A stretch of DNA of 64,000 bases, taken from positions 4,154,001 to 4,218,000 of the forward strand of contig OZ244212.1 in NCBI GenBank assembly GCA_965216695.1, read 5' to 3'. The notes under the pieces were generated by a model. It made no database searches, was not told the origin of the DNA, and was given only the letters and a program-made list of their open reading frames with translations. The first letter of the stretch is position 1. Each line of letters begins with the position of its first letter. The translations under genes and the position numbers were made by a program. Below are positions 53,381-62,629 of the stretch, one piece after another. This DNA comes from G965216695 sp965216695. Its GTDB lineage: Bacteria > Pseudomonadota > Gammaproteobacteria > Pseudomonadales > Azotimanducaceae.

Positions 53381-54517
53381 ATGAACCTCGGCGTGATCAC
53401 TCGGTGTGTGGTATCGCTGTCGGTTCTGACACTGCTGACACCGGCCGCAACGGCGCACATTGTGCTTGGCACGGATACGTTGCAGTTGCTCACCTTTCAT
53501 GCCGATCTGGTCGTGTTTGCCCGTGTCGCCGATGCGGATGCGCCGCTGGTCCTTCAGGAACCTGCAATGCGGGAAACGGTGGTTGAAGCGCAGGTGCTCG
53601 AAGTGTTGAAAGGACATCACGAGGGACCCGTTGTGCGATTCGTGCAGCATGGTCATGGGGTCGTCCGGTATATCGATGGCGCGGAAGTGCTCTTGTTTCT
53701 GAAACCGATCTCGAAAAGTCGGGAACTCGGCCAAACGCCGCTTGCTGCGGAAGTGGACTGGGTATCGCAACAGGAAGTAAGCGCCGCCTACCGGTTTGAT
53801 GCGGAGGCGAAACCCGATTATCTCGATGCGGTTCGCGGGTACGTGGCCATTCAGCACATGCCGCTGGATCGGCGCCGTGAGGCGTTGAAGGTGCTTACGT
53901 TCAGCTTGCTCGGCTCGAGTCGCGCCCCGTTAGCAGTGTCGGCGCTGCAGGACCTGATGCTGGCTCGCGACACCTATGCAATCGGTCGACCGGACGTCAA
54001 ACGGCTATTGGCACTGATCGAGGATGCAGCGGTACCTGTGAGCGTCCGCGTGGGCCTCCTCGCCATTCTCGATGAACGTTCGTTCGTTGACGCGCCGCAA
54101 GCGTGGTCTGCGTTGCTTCGCAGTGTAGACGGCGACGATCGTATTGCCGTGATCCGTGCAGCGCGGGCGCACCCGAGTCCTGCCGTCAACGCTGCCTTGT
54201 TCGAGTTGCTTGGGGCGGGTGAATCGAGGGTTTCGCGCGCCGCAGCGATTGCGTTGGGTACGCTCGGCAACGACGCGGCGGTGAAGCCGCTGGCACGCCT
54301 GCTTACCGCGTCGGATAGCCGCCTGCGAATGGCGGCAATACGTGGTTTGGGCGGAATTGCAACGAACGCCGCGCTTGCGCAGCTTCAGGTTGCTGCGGAG
54401 CGACACGCGGACCCGGCGACCCGGCGCCGGGCCGCTGCGCAATTGCGGGTTCTGCGTGGGGACGCTCGCGAACGGGAACCTGCAGCGGACGCTAAGCCCA
54501 GCGATCCCAGCGCATGA
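53381..54517 (+). CDS. Exported HEAT-repeat protein
   Basis: 378 residues from ATG 53381; the longer frame is less signal-like. A signal peptide (RCVVSLSVLTLLTPAATA) and a beta-rich region (HADLVVFARVADADAPLV, VVRFVQHGHGVVRYIDGAEVLLFL) are followed by HEAT/PBS-lyase-like helices (ALLRSVDGDDRIAVIRAARA, VSRAAAIALGTLGNDAAVKPLARLL, RLRMAAIRGLGGIATNAALAQL). It is probably a periplasmic scaffold. Its 3' end overlaps the convergent nitroreductase gene by 26 bases. Confidence 0.75.
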   Translation: MNLGVITRCVVSLSVLTLLTPAATAHIVLGTDTLQLLTFHADLVVFARVADADAPLVLQEPAMRETVVEAQVLEVLKGHHEGPVVRFVQHGHGVVRYIDGAEVLLFLKPISKSRELGQTPLAAEVDWVSQQEVSAAYRFDAEAKPDYLDAVRGYVAIQHMPLDRRREALKVLTFSLLGSSRAPLAVSALQDLMLARDTYAIGRPDVKRLLALIEDAAVPVSVRVGLLAILDERSFVDAPQAWSALLRSVDGDDRIAVIRAARAHPSPAVNAALFELLGAGESRVSRAAAIALGTLGNDAAVKPLARLLTASDSRLRMAAIRGLGGIATNAALAQLQVAAERHADPATRRRAAAQLRVLRGDAREREPAADAKPSDPSA

Positions 54518-55118
54518 TTTCGCTTACGGGTTTGCGTGAGACCGGTCCGAAATTACCGAGCGGGTACCCAACCGGAATCAGGCAGAGTGCCGCGAATGTG
54601 TTCGGCAGCGCGAGGATCCGCCGTACCGCATTCTGATCACGAAGCGCCAGTGTCGTTGGTGCAGCGCCGAGTCCGAGAGCGCGCGCCGTGAGCAGCAGAT
54701 TCTGAATACCGGGCCACACGGAGCCCGCACTTCGGTACACGCCGAGGCCTTCTACCGGTTCCGGGTAGTCGTAGCACGCGACGATCAGCGCAGGGATCTC
54801 GTGCATGTGCTCCATTTGCCAGACCACCGCGTCGAGGAGTCTTTTGAGTTTCGGCGAACCGGGGTTGGCGACGTCGGCGGCAATGTAGGGCTGCGCATGT
54901 TTGCGGTTCTGCTCCGCGAGCTGTTTTTTGATCTCAGTGTCGCGCACCACGATCCATCTCGCGCGCTGCGCGTTGGAACCAGACGGCGCCTGATTGGCGG
55001 CGTCGATCAATTCCACCAGTAGTTCCTCGGGCACCGGATCGGGTTTGATGCGCCGCATCGCGCGGCAGTGGTATATCGCTTCGCGAAGCGGGAAGGATTC
55101 TGAAGCATTCGTCGACAC
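54492..55118 (-). CDS. Nitroreductase-family flavoprotein
   Basis: 208 residues from GTG 55118, with AGGAGG upstream. AIYHCRAMRRIKPDPVPEELL, IDAANQAPSGSNAQRARWIVVRD, and VWPGIQNLLLTARALGLGAAPTT give the FMN-binding nitroreductase fold; the Arg pair near residue 20 and SGSNAQ contact FMN. Substrates in the family range from nitroaromatics to quinones and enones. The N-terminus and FMN sites are complete. Confidence 0.85.
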   Translation of the reverse strand: MSTNASESFPLREAIYHCRAMRRIKPDPVPEELLVELIDAANQAPSGSNAQRARWIVVRDTEIKKQLAEQNRKHAQPYIAADVANPGSPKLKRLLDAVVWQMEHMHEIPALIVACYDYPEPVEGLGVYRSAGSVWPGIQNLLLTARALGLGAAPTTLALRDQNAVRRILALPNTFAALCLIPVGYPLGNFGPVSRKPVSEIMRWDRWA

Positions 55119-55475
55119 TGGGCGTCCTCCTGAGATTGGCGCAGAGGGTGGAGGAACGCGGGGTTAGAGTAAAGGGTGGGGTCAGAGCAAAGGGACAGAT
55201 CAAAGAACTTTGATCTGTCCCTTTGCTCTGACCCCACCCGTTCAGCCAAGTTGATGAAAATATTGACGAAATTGGCCCTTTTGATTAGTGTCGCGCTGCG
55301 CCTTGCTCCGCAACCGAGGGGACGCGGATCGAGGTCGGCAGTACCCGTCGGGTCGGGGATCCTGAACATCCCCTGCAAGCAGGTGATTTCAGCGGATCGC
55401 GGCGCGACGAAACAGCTGGATAGCGAGGTAGAACGCCGGCAGTTTATCCAGCGATTAACAGAGAGAGGGGATTCC
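55119..55475. other. Intergenic region between nitroreductase and TonB receptor
   Basis: Contains palindromic repeat C (55174-55239), preceded by a partial copy of the same motif (GGGGTTAGAGTAAAGGG, about 55160-55176). TTGACG at 55263 with TAGTGT 17 bases later is a weak promoter candidate for the TonB receptor. The frame upstream of ATG 55476 is open through the repeat, but without ribosome-site support. Confidence 0.45.
55174..55239. repeat. Palindromic repeat C
   Basis: A perfect 32-bp inverted repeat (55174-55205 and 55208-55239) with a two-base loop, starting GGGTGGGGTCAGAGCAAAGG. It is the most regular member of the family and would form a very stable hairpin or cruciform. Confidence 0.95.
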
Positions 55476-57878
55476 ATGAATACAGCTCACTCCTGGGCGC
55501 GTCGCATCGCGACCGTTGTCCTGGCCATGTCGTATGGGGCTTTCGCACATGCGGCAGACCAAGTGCTCGAAGAGATTGTGGTCACCGCCCGCAAGCAGGC
55601 AGAAACGCTGCAGGACGTGCCGGTTACCGTGGCCGCGCTGACGGAAGCGGATCTGGATCGGTACAACATCACCAATCTCGTCGACGCGGCGAAAATGGTG
55701 CCCAACATGGTGATCGCGCACGGCGGTTCCGGTAACGGCTCGAGTCTGCGCCTCCGCGGTATCGGTTCCAGTTCGATTTCCGCCGCGTTCGACCACTCGG
55801 TGGCCATCAACCTGGATGGCGTGGTGGTCAACCGCGGCCGCTTCATTCACAACTCCTACATGGACATGGGTCAGCTCGAGGTGCTGAAGGGACCGCAGTC
55901 GCTGTACTTCGGTAAGTCAGCCACCGCTGGTGTGGTTTCGATCACCACCAATGACCCGGGCAGCGAGTTCGAGTTCCAGGCAAGCGGCGGGGTGGAGACC
56001 GAGTACCAGGGGACATTTGGTGAGATCATCTTGTCGGGTCCGCTCACCGACACGCTGGGTGCCCGGCTCGCGGTGGGTTACACCAAAAACGATGAGCTGT
56101 TCGACAACTATTCAGGGGACAACGACGTAACACTGGCGCCGATCACCGGCGCGGCGCGCCACTATGGTGACGAGTCATTGAATACCCGGTTGACGCTGAT
56201 GTGGACACCGACCGACACATTCACGGCCAAATTCAAGTACAACTATTCTGAGTACGACAACGAAGGCGCCGGCACGGCCTGGGCCGAAGACGTCTGCCCA
56301 GAGGGTGTTGCACAGCCCACCGCCATTCCTGCCGCGTCCGCTGCCTTTCTGACGTTCCAGGGCGTGGACGACTGCCGGCTGAACGGCAACACGTCCAAGC
56401 TCAACCTGCATCCGGCGCTGCGCGACGGTCTGCCCGAGGGCTTCGATGATGGCCAACCCGGCCTGGAGCAGGAGACCGACTTCCTGTCTTTGAAGTTGGA
56501 GTGGGACGCTACGGACGCACTGACCGTTACGTCCGTCACGGGATACATCGACCTGCAGCACTGGGAACTGGACGACTACAGCTACGGCGCGGGTGTGTTC
56601 GGTGGCTTGCACCAGAACGTCTACCGCAGCTGGTCGCAGGAGTTTCAGCTGTCGAGCGATTTCGATGGTCCACTCAATTTTCAAGCGGGCTTCCTGTGGC
56701 AGGACATATCGCAGGAGTTCGACGCCTATCAGTACGCGTTCAACCTGGGTCTGATCGCGGGCCCCGACCCGGTCACGGGCAACGAGTACGACTACAACAA
56801 ACAGCACCTTCTGGACACGGAGGTGATATCCGGATTCCTCGCGTTGTACTGGGACATCAACGAACGCACGGAATTGACGGTAGGTGCACGTTACACTGAA
56901 GAAGAGAAAGACGGCCAGATCAACATTCCGTACATTCACGCGGGTGCTGGCGCGTTCGGGTTTGGCGCTCCGCCGGTCATTGATGGACTGGAATTCGACG
57001 ATGACAATCTCTCGCCCGAGATTGCGATCAACTACCACCTGACCGATACGATGAGCGTCTATGCCTCGTATAAAGAGGGCTTCAAATCCGGCGGGGTGGA
57101 CAATAGTGCATTGCCGACGGCGGCCCTCAATCCGGCCGTGAACGGTGGGGACTTCAGTTTCCTGATTTACGAGTCGGAGGAAGCTGAAGGCTTCGAGGTT
57201 GGGCTCAAGGCGGACCTGCTCGATGGCGCAATGCGTTTCAACGCTACGTTGTTCACCTACGAGTACTCCGATTTGCAGGTGCAGCTGTTCGATTCCACGA
57301 TCATTCAGTTCAGCACGTTCAATGCGTCGGCGCTGGAAACCGAGGGCCTCGAATTCGATGTCCTGTGGAACACGAATGTGGAAGGTCTGTCGGTTCGTAG
57401 TGCCTGGGCGTGGACGGACACCACCTATTCAGAGGATTTCATCAACGCCACTGGCGAGAACCTGAAGGGCGAGGACGGTGCCGGTAACGCCGACATCACC
57501 GGATACATCGGCGCAACGTACGACTTTCCGGTTGGTACCGGATGGCGGATGAGCCTGTCGGCAGATGCTCGGTTTACCGACGACTACGCGTGGACGGCGA
57601 CGCTCGACCCGTTCGTTCAGGATTCGTTCTGGGTTATCGATGCGGCGGTGAGCCTCTACTCCGAGAACAACCGCCACGAGTTCAACCTGATCGGACGCAA
57701 CATTACCGATGAGATTTACGCCATTGGCGGCGGAGCGATTCCAGGTCGGTGCCCGAACTTCAACCCGGCGCTGGGGCCGTTTGCTGCGTGCAACAACACC
57801 GGGCCCAACAGTCTCGACCAGGCAGCAACAACGCCGCTTGGCGTAACGCTGTCATTGCAGTATCGGTTTACGCTGTAG
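55476..57878 (+). CDS. TonB-dependent receptor
   Basis: 800 residues from ATG 55476 (GAGAGAGGGGA upstream). Signal peptide to AFAHAAD, then the plug: EEIVVTARKQAETLQDVPVTV, LVDAAKMVPNM, LRLRGIGSSSIS, YFGKSATAGVVSITTNDPG. A 22-stranded-type beta-barrel follows with QEFQLSSDFDGPL, YASYKEGFKSGGVDNS and the terminal FNLIGRNITDEIY, ending in an aromatic LQYRFTL typical of outer-membrane proteins. It imports a siderophore, glycan or other large ligand with TonB energy. A terminator hairpin lies directly after it. Confidence 0.93.
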   Translation: MNTAHSWARRIATVVLAMSYGAFAHAADQVLEEIVVTARKQAETLQDVPVTVAALTEADLDRYNITNLVDAAKMVPNMVIAHGGSGNGSSLRLRGIGSSSISAAFDHSVAINLDGVVVNRGRFIHNSYMDMGQLEVLKGPQSLYFGKSATAGVVSITTNDPGSEFEFQASGGVETEYQGTFGEIILSGPLTDTLGARLAVGYTKNDELFDNYSGDNDVTLAPITGAARHYGDESLNTRLTLMWTPTDTFTAKFKYNYSEYDNEGAGTAWAEDVCPEGVAQPTAIPAASAAFLTFQGVDDCRLNGNTSKLNLHPALRDGLPEGFDDGQPGLEQETDFLSLKLEWDATDALTVTSVTGYIDLQHWELDDYSYGAGVFGGLHQNVYRSWSQEFQLSSDFDGPLNFQAGFLWQDISQEFDAYQYAFNLGLIAGPDPVTGNEYDYNKQHLLDTEVISGFLALYWDINERTELTVGARYTEEEKDGQINIPYIHAGAGAFGFGAPPVIDGLEFDDDNLSPEIAINYHLTDTMSVYASYKEGFKSGGVDNSALPTAALNPAVNGGDFSFLIYESEEAEGFEVGLKADLLDGAMRFNATLFTYEYSDLQVQLFDSTIIQFSTFNASALETEGLEFDVLWNTNVEGLSVRSAWAWTDTTYSEDFINATGENLKGEDGAGNADITGYIGATYDFPVGTGWRMSLSADARFTDDYAWTATLDPFVQDSFWVIDAAVSLYSENNRHEFNLIGRNITDEIYAIGGGAIPGRCPNFNPALGPFAACNNTGPNSLDQAATTPLGVTLSLQYRFTL

Positions 57879-57907
57879 CGACCTGTCGTTACCCGTTGCG
57901 GGAACCA

Positions 57908-57939
57908 CGAACCCCGGCCTTGCGCCGGGGTTCGTTTTT
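57908..57939 (+). terminator. Rho-independent terminator of the TonB receptor gene
   Basis: CGAACCCCGGC at 57908-57918 pairs perfectly with GCCGGGGTTCG at 57924-57934 across a 5-base loop, followed by TTTTT. It sits 30 bases after the receptor stop. Confidence 0.9.
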
Positions 57940-57992
57940 CTGGAGGCGATGCTGCGTATTGAACGCGGAGGACTCCGAAGGGTGCGTGGATA

Positions 57993-60059
57993 GTGGGAGA
58001 TAACATCGCCGACCCATTGCGGTGGGGCGTGCTGGCCACCGGGCGTATTGCAGGCGTTTTCGCAGACGCACTGACCGAAGCCGCTACACACCGGCTATTG
58101 GCCTGCGCGAGCCGAATGCCGGAGACCGCGCGCGCCTTTGCTGATCGATATCCGGGCATGCGTCCGTACGGCGCCTATCAGGCGTTGCTCGATGATCCCG
58201 AAGTAGACGTAGTGTACGTATCCACGCCCCATCCGCAGCACGTGGAATGGGTAATAAAAGCTCTGGAATGCGGCAAGGCGGTGCTGTGCGAAAAGCCTCT
58301 CGGCATCAACTACGCCGAGGTAATGGCTATGGTAGACGCGGCTGCGCATAGCGGGACCTTTCTGATGGAAGCGTTCATGTACCGTTGCCACCCGCAAACC
58401 CTGCGTATCCAACAGCTCGTACGCGACGGCGCGATCGGCGAAGTACGACACATTGAGGCGTCGTTCGGCTTCCAGGTGCCCTTCGACCCAACCAGTCGTC
58501 TGTTCGCCGCAGAACTGGGCGGCGGCGCAATCCTGGATGTGGGCTGTTACCCCGTTTCCATGGCGCGTTGGCTGATGGGCCGGGAACCGGATCGCGTGAC
58601 CGGCCACGGGCGCACCGTGGCCACAGGCGTGGATGAGTACGCGAGTGCGCTGCTTGGGTTTCCGGACGGCATTGCGGCGCAGCTTTCCACCGGTACATCC
58701 GTTTGGCTTGAAAACGCATTGCGCGTGTACGGTACCGGTGGGTCGATCGAGGCCCGGCGTCCATGGCATTGCAACGATGCTGACGGCCGGTGGGCGTTCA
58801 CGGTAGACCGAGCGGACACCGACCTGGAAGAAGTCAGCGGTGTCGCACCGTCAATGTACCTGCTGGAAGCCGACGAAGTGCGCGCGAGTCTCCGCGCCGG
58901 TCGATGTGAATCTGAGAAGATGACGTGGGCAGACAGCGTGGGCAACGCGCGTGTGTTAGACCTGTGGCGAAAGACGGTTGGCGTTACGTATCCTGGCGAA
59001 AGCCCGGAGGGTCGAACCCGTCCGTTGCGTGGGTACCTGCGTACTCCCTCAGCGGTGGACGCGGTTATTCCCTCCGTGCCTTTGTCGCCGCTCGGTAAAT
59101 TGGTATCGCGACTTGTAATGGGGTGCGACAACCAGCCCAACATGAGCCATGCGGCCGCTATGTGGGACCACTTCTTCGAACACGGTGGTAACGCGTTTGA
59201 CACGGCACACATTTACAGTGGCGGTGCAACCGAAAGCTTACTGGGTCACTGGCACAGTCAACGTGGCATACGCGAACAGTTGGTGATTGTAGGGAAGGGT
59301 GCGCACACGCCGCAGTGCTATCCGGACCAGGTGGCGGTGCAACTCAAGCAGTCACTCGAGCGGCTGCGTACCGAATACGTGGATCTGTACTTTCTGCACA
59401 GAGACAACCCGGACGTGCCTGTGGGCGAGTTTGTGGATGCGCTCAACGAACAATTCGTTTGCGGTCAGATCAATGCCATCGGGGCATCCAACTGGAGTTT
59501 GCCGCGGTTTCGTGAGGCGAACGAATACGCTCTGAAAAACGGTCTGCAGCCGCTGACATTACTTTCCAACCAGTTCAGTCTGGCGCGAATGCTTGAACCC
59601 GTTTGGCCGGGCGCCCACAGCGCGGGCACATTGGCCTGGCAACGGTACCTCGAAGATGAGCAGGTTGCGCTTTTTCCGTGGTCGAGTCAGGCACGCGGTT
59701 TCTTCACACCCTGGGTTGATGCGGTCCGGTCGGGTCAGAGTGCATCCAGAGCATCGATCACAACCATGGAACCGGACGCCGCAGAGCTGATTCGGGTCTG
59801 GTTCAGCGATGACAATTTCGCGCGCCGGGCGCGGGCCGACACGTTGGCGCAGCGGCACTCGGTGTCGGCGATAAACGTTGCACTTGCCTACGTGCTTGCG
59901 CAGCCGTATCCCTGCTTTCCGTTGATCGGACCGCGCAATCTCGAAGAATCGCGGAGCTGTTTGAAAAGCCTTGCGATTACGCTAACGCACGATGAACGCC
60001 GGTGGCTGGAGCACGGTGGGGGTCAGAGTAAAGGGTCAGATCAAACGAAGTTGAGCTGA
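57993..60059 (+). CDS. Fusion of Gfo/Idh/MocA dehydrogenase and aldo/keto reductase
   Basis: 688 residues from GTG 57993. Residues 1-330: RWGVLATGRIAGVFADAL Rossmann start, VSTPHPQHVEWVIKALECGKAVLCEKPLG (with the EKPxG motif), AFMYRCHPQT and GGGAILDVGCYPVSMARWL, a Gfo/Idh/MocA protein. Residues about 360-680: VMGCDNQPNMSHAAAMWDHF, NAFDTAHIYSGGATESLLG (catalytic Asp/Tyr), IVGKGAH (Lys), DLYFLHRDNPD (His), IGASNWS and PLIGPRNLEE, an aldo/keto reductase. Both domains act on sugar-like or other carbonyl substrates, so fusion suggests linked redox steps. The final residues read into palindromic repeat D, so GGGQSKGSDQTKLS is repeat-derived. Confidence 0.85.
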   Translation: MGDNIADPLRWGVLATGRIAGVFADALTEAATHRLLACASRMPETARAFADRYPGMRPYGAYQALLDDPEVDVVYVSTPHPQHVEWVIKALECGKAVLCEKPLGINYAEVMAMVDAAAHSGTFLMEAFMYRCHPQTLRIQQLVRDGAIGEVRHIEASFGFQVPFDPTSRLFAAELGGGAILDVGCYPVSMARWLMGREPDRVTGHGRTVATGVDEYASALLGFPDGIAAQLSTGTSVWLENALRVYGTGGSIEARRPWHCNDADGRWAFTVDRADTDLEEVSGVAPSMYLLEADEVRASLRAGRCESEKMTWADSVGNARVLDLWRKTVGVTYPGESPEGRTRPLRGYLRTPSAVDAVIPSVPLSPLGKLVSRLVMGCDNQPNMSHAAAMWDHFFEHGGNAFDTAHIYSGGATESLLGHWHSQRGIREQLVIVGKGAHTPQCYPDQVAVQLKQSLERLRTEYVDLYFLHRDNPDVPVGEFVDALNEQFVCGQINAIGASNWSLPRFREANEYALKNGLQPLTLLSNQFSLARMLEPVWPGAHSAGTLAWQRYLEDEQVALFPWSSQARGFFTPWVDAVRSGQSASRASITTMEPDAAELIRVWFSDDNFARRARADTLAQRHSVSAINVALAYVLAQPYPCFPLIGPRNLEESRSCLKSLAITLTHDERRWLEHGGGQSKGSDQTKLS

Positions 60060-60097
60060 GCCCGACTTCGTTTGATCTGACCCTTTACTCTGACCCC
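60019..60097. repeat. Palindromic repeat D
   Basis: A perfect 33-bp inverted repeat (60019-60051 and 60065-60097) with a 13-base loop, arms beginning GGGGTCAGAGTAAAGGGTCA. It encodes the end of the upstream fusion protein and lies upstream of the second TonB receptor. The A-to-T change in the GGGTC part distinguishes it from A-C. Confidence 0.93.
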
Positions 60098-60159
60098 AAT
60101 TCTTCACCGAAAGGTCAATATGACGTACTATTGCGCCGCTTCCTATTGACGGGGATCTC

Positions 60160-62580
60160 ATGTTCCGTATTCAACGCAAAACACTCGGATTTGTCTCGAT
60201 ATCGGGTCTTCTGATTTCCGGTATCCCTGCAAGCGCACTAGCGCAGAACAACGCTCCGGTTCTCGAAGAAATCGTAGTTACGGCTACCAAACGGGCGAGG
60301 AATCTACAGGACGTGCCGATATCAGTCGGCGTCGTCACGGAGGAACTGATCGAAACATTCGACATTCGCGACATGAGCGATGTTCAGAACTTCGTGCCGG
60401 GTCTTCAGGTCCAGCAGACGTTTGGTAGCTGGGCCGTACGAATTCGCGGTCTGGGTTCGGGCATCACGAATCTGGCGTTCGATTCCTCCGTGCCGGTATA
60501 CGTCGACGACGTCTATTGCGGCCGCGGCAAGTGCATGGAATCGGCGTTTCTGGATGTCGAGCGACTGGAGGTCGCGCGCGGACCGCAGGGCGCATTGTTC
60601 GGCAAAAGTACGATTGCCGGCGCAATCAGCGCGATCAGCGCACGACCAACGGAGTCGTTCGAGGCGCAGGTGAAAGTGGGGGGCGAACTCGAATATGGTG
60701 GCTATACCACCTCGGGATATGTGTCGGGACCGCTCGGCGACAATGCGCGCGCCCGCTTGGCGTTCAAACACAGCGACCTCGATGGCTACACGAAGAACTT
60801 AGCCCTCGACTCCGATGACGGCGACCAGGAAGTCACCGCTGCGCGTCTCGGCCTCGAATTCGATCTGGGTGACGTTACGACGCTGTACCTGAAACTCGAA
60901 ACGGGCGAGTCGAACACAGACGGCCGGAACAACCAGCTGGTAACGCCTGGCTTGATGAGCACGGTTACAACCGATCCGCTCGCCGAGTATCGTTCCGACG
61001 ATCGCCGCAGCGTGAGTACGGGCGCAGAGAAAGAAGACTTCTACGACTATGAATGGACGTCCGCCACGTTGAACCTCGATTCGGAGTTCGGCGGGCACAG
61101 CTTCAAGGCCGTAGTTGGCTACTGGGAGTACGACAACGAATGGTTCCTCGACGTGGACGGCCACCCGGAGCCCATTCTGAACACCTACCTGGCCGACGAA
61201 TACGAGCAGACGACGCTCGAACTGCGCATGCTGTCTCCGTCGAATCAGACCATAGAGTACATTGCCGGCGTCTGGTATCAGGATTCCGAACTCACTACGC
61301 GCCAGCATTCGCCGTTCGAGCCGCTGTTCTGGCAAGCGGTGACCGGGATACCCATTCCAGTGGGCGTGAACATTCCGCCGCTCGCTCTGGCGTTCACGCA
61401 CGGTTCGGGGATGGATCGAAACTTCGAACGCGAGAGTGAAGCCTTTTCGGTGTACGGACAGGTTACGTGGAACATCAACGAACAGTTTCGGGCGATTGTC
61501 GACTTGCGCTACACGGATGAGGAGCAGGACGGCGTAGGCACCTCGTGGCCGATTCTGTACACGGGCAGCACGTTCGACCCGGAACGCGTGCAGCGCAGTA
61601 CGGCCGGTCATAACACGGAGTACCTGTTTTTTCAGGAGCGTGAAGACGACAGTCTGGATCCGTCGATACGCCTGCAGTGGGACGTGAACGAAGCAATGAT
61701 GGCTTACGTCGCGTATGCGGAAGGGTCCAAGTCTGGCGGGCTGAAGGCGAACGACGGTACCTTGGGTGACCAGATCGTGCAACGCGCGGCCGAACCAGGC
61801 TATGCGCAGCAGTTCATTGGCATGACGTCCATAACGCCGGCTGATGTAGCGGCAGGGTTGACGTTGGAACAGGGGAACGGCGTCTTCGACTTCGAAGACG
61901 AGGAGGCCGAGAGCTGGGAGATCGGTATGAAGGCCAGCCTGCTGGACGGCGCTGCATCCCTCGGAATTGCGCTGTTTACAACCGAGTTCACCAACCTGCA
62001 AACGTCGAACTACGATGGTACGCGCTTCATCATCGGCAACGCCGGGAGTGCCACGGTTGATGGACTCGAGGTAGAGTTCAGCTGGCAAGCCAGCGCTAAT
62101 TTGCGTCTGCACAGCTCGGTGTCTTGGATTAATGCCGAATACGACGACTTCGTGGGGGCTCAGTGTGTAGAAGATTCTTCGGGTCAGCCGGCCAACGCCG
62201 ATTGTGATCCGGTATCGGGCACCGAAAACCAGGAAGGCGAAAAACTCGAACGCTCTCCGGATCTGGAATTCAATCTGAGCGCGTTGTGGGAGTCGACGCT
62301 AACGGATGCGATTCGTTTGAAGGCGTCGGCATCACTCTATTACTCGGATGAGTATTTCGTTCAGCCCACGCAGGCGGACTACGCAACCCAGGATTCGTTC
62401 ACCAAGTGGGATGCGCGCATTGCGCTTGCGTCTAGCGACGAGCGCTGGGAAGTGGGTTTAACCGGGCGCAATCTTGGCGACGAGATGACCATTCAACACG
62501 CATACAACATCGCTGGTAACCAGTTCCGCAATCTGAGCATCGGTCGCTCACTAACGATCGACGCCATGTTCCGGTTCTAA
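60160..62580 (+). CDS. TonB-dependent receptor (second)
   Basis: 806 residues, ATG preceded by GGGGATCTC. Signal peptide ending SALAQNN, then the plug EEIVVTATKRARNLQDVPISV, FVPGLQVQQTFG, RIRGLGSGITN, LFGKSTIAGAISAIS, then barrel strands ending GRSLTIDAMFRF with the C-terminal Phe. The two receptors in this window are of the same broad family but distinct in sequence, so they likely take different ligands. The neighbouring fusion dehydrogenase may process the imported compound (inference). Confidence 0.93.
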   Translation: MFRIQRKTLGFVSISGLLISGIPASALAQNNAPVLEEIVVTATKRARNLQDVPISVGVVTEELIETFDIRDMSDVQNFVPGLQVQQTFGSWAVRIRGLGSGITNLAFDSSVPVYVDDVYCGRGKCMESAFLDVERLEVARGPQGALFGKSTIAGAISAISARPTESFEAQVKVGGELEYGGYTTSGYVSGPLGDNARARLAFKHSDLDGYTKNLALDSDDGDQEVTAARLGLEFDLGDVTTLYLKLETGESNTDGRNNQLVTPGLMSTVTTDPLAEYRSDDRRSVSTGAEKEDFYDYEWTSATLNLDSEFGGHSFKAVVGYWEYDNEWFLDVDGHPEPILNTYLADEYEQTTLELRMLSPSNQTIEYIAGVWYQDSELTTRQHSPFEPLFWQAVTGIPIPVGVNIPPLALAFTHGSGMDRNFERESEAFSVYGQVTWNINEQFRAIVDLRYTDEEQDGVGTSWPILYTGSTFDPERVQRSTAGHNTEYLFFQEREDDSLDPSIRLQWDVNEAMMAYVAYAEGSKSGGLKANDGTLGDQIVQRAAEPGYAQQFIGMTSITPADVAAGLTLEQGNGVFDFEDEEAESWEIGMKASLLDGAASLGIALFTTEFTNLQTSNYDGTRFIIGNAGSATVDGLEVEFSWQASANLRLHSSVSWINAEYDDFVGAQCVEDSSGQPANADCDPVSGTENQEGEKLERSPDLEFNLSALWESTLTDAIRLKASASLYYSDEYFVQPTQADYATQDSFTKWDARIALASSDERWEVGLTGRNLGDEMTIQHAYNIAGNQFRNLSIGRSLTIDAMFRF

Positions 62581-62589
62581 CGCCATCTA

Positions 62590-62620
62590 CGGGTCCGCTG
62601 TGTTAGCGGCGGACCCGTTT
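62590..62620 (+). terminator. Probable terminator after the second TonB receptor
   Basis: CGGGTCCGC at 62590-62598 pairs with GCGGACCCG at 62609-62617 across a 10-base loop, followed by a short TTT. It lies nine bases after the receptor stop and just before the convergent Spy-like gene; the T-run is short, so it may be only partly effective. Confidence 0.55.
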
Positions 62621-62629
62621 GTAACGCCG

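Noticed and set aside
55176..55475. Longer TonB receptor start inside repeat C
   Set aside because: The frame is open through the palindrome by chance; the strong ribosome site and signal peptide are at ATG 55476.
49801..60097. CRISPR array
   Set aside because: Repeats are palindromic, kilobases apart, with no regular spacers and no cas genes.
60799..62112. 437-residue open frame on the minus strand
   Set aside because: Antisense shadow of the TonB receptor: His- and Arg-rich, no family, no ribosome site. The same holds for long antisense frames at 8033-8860 and 24635-26044.
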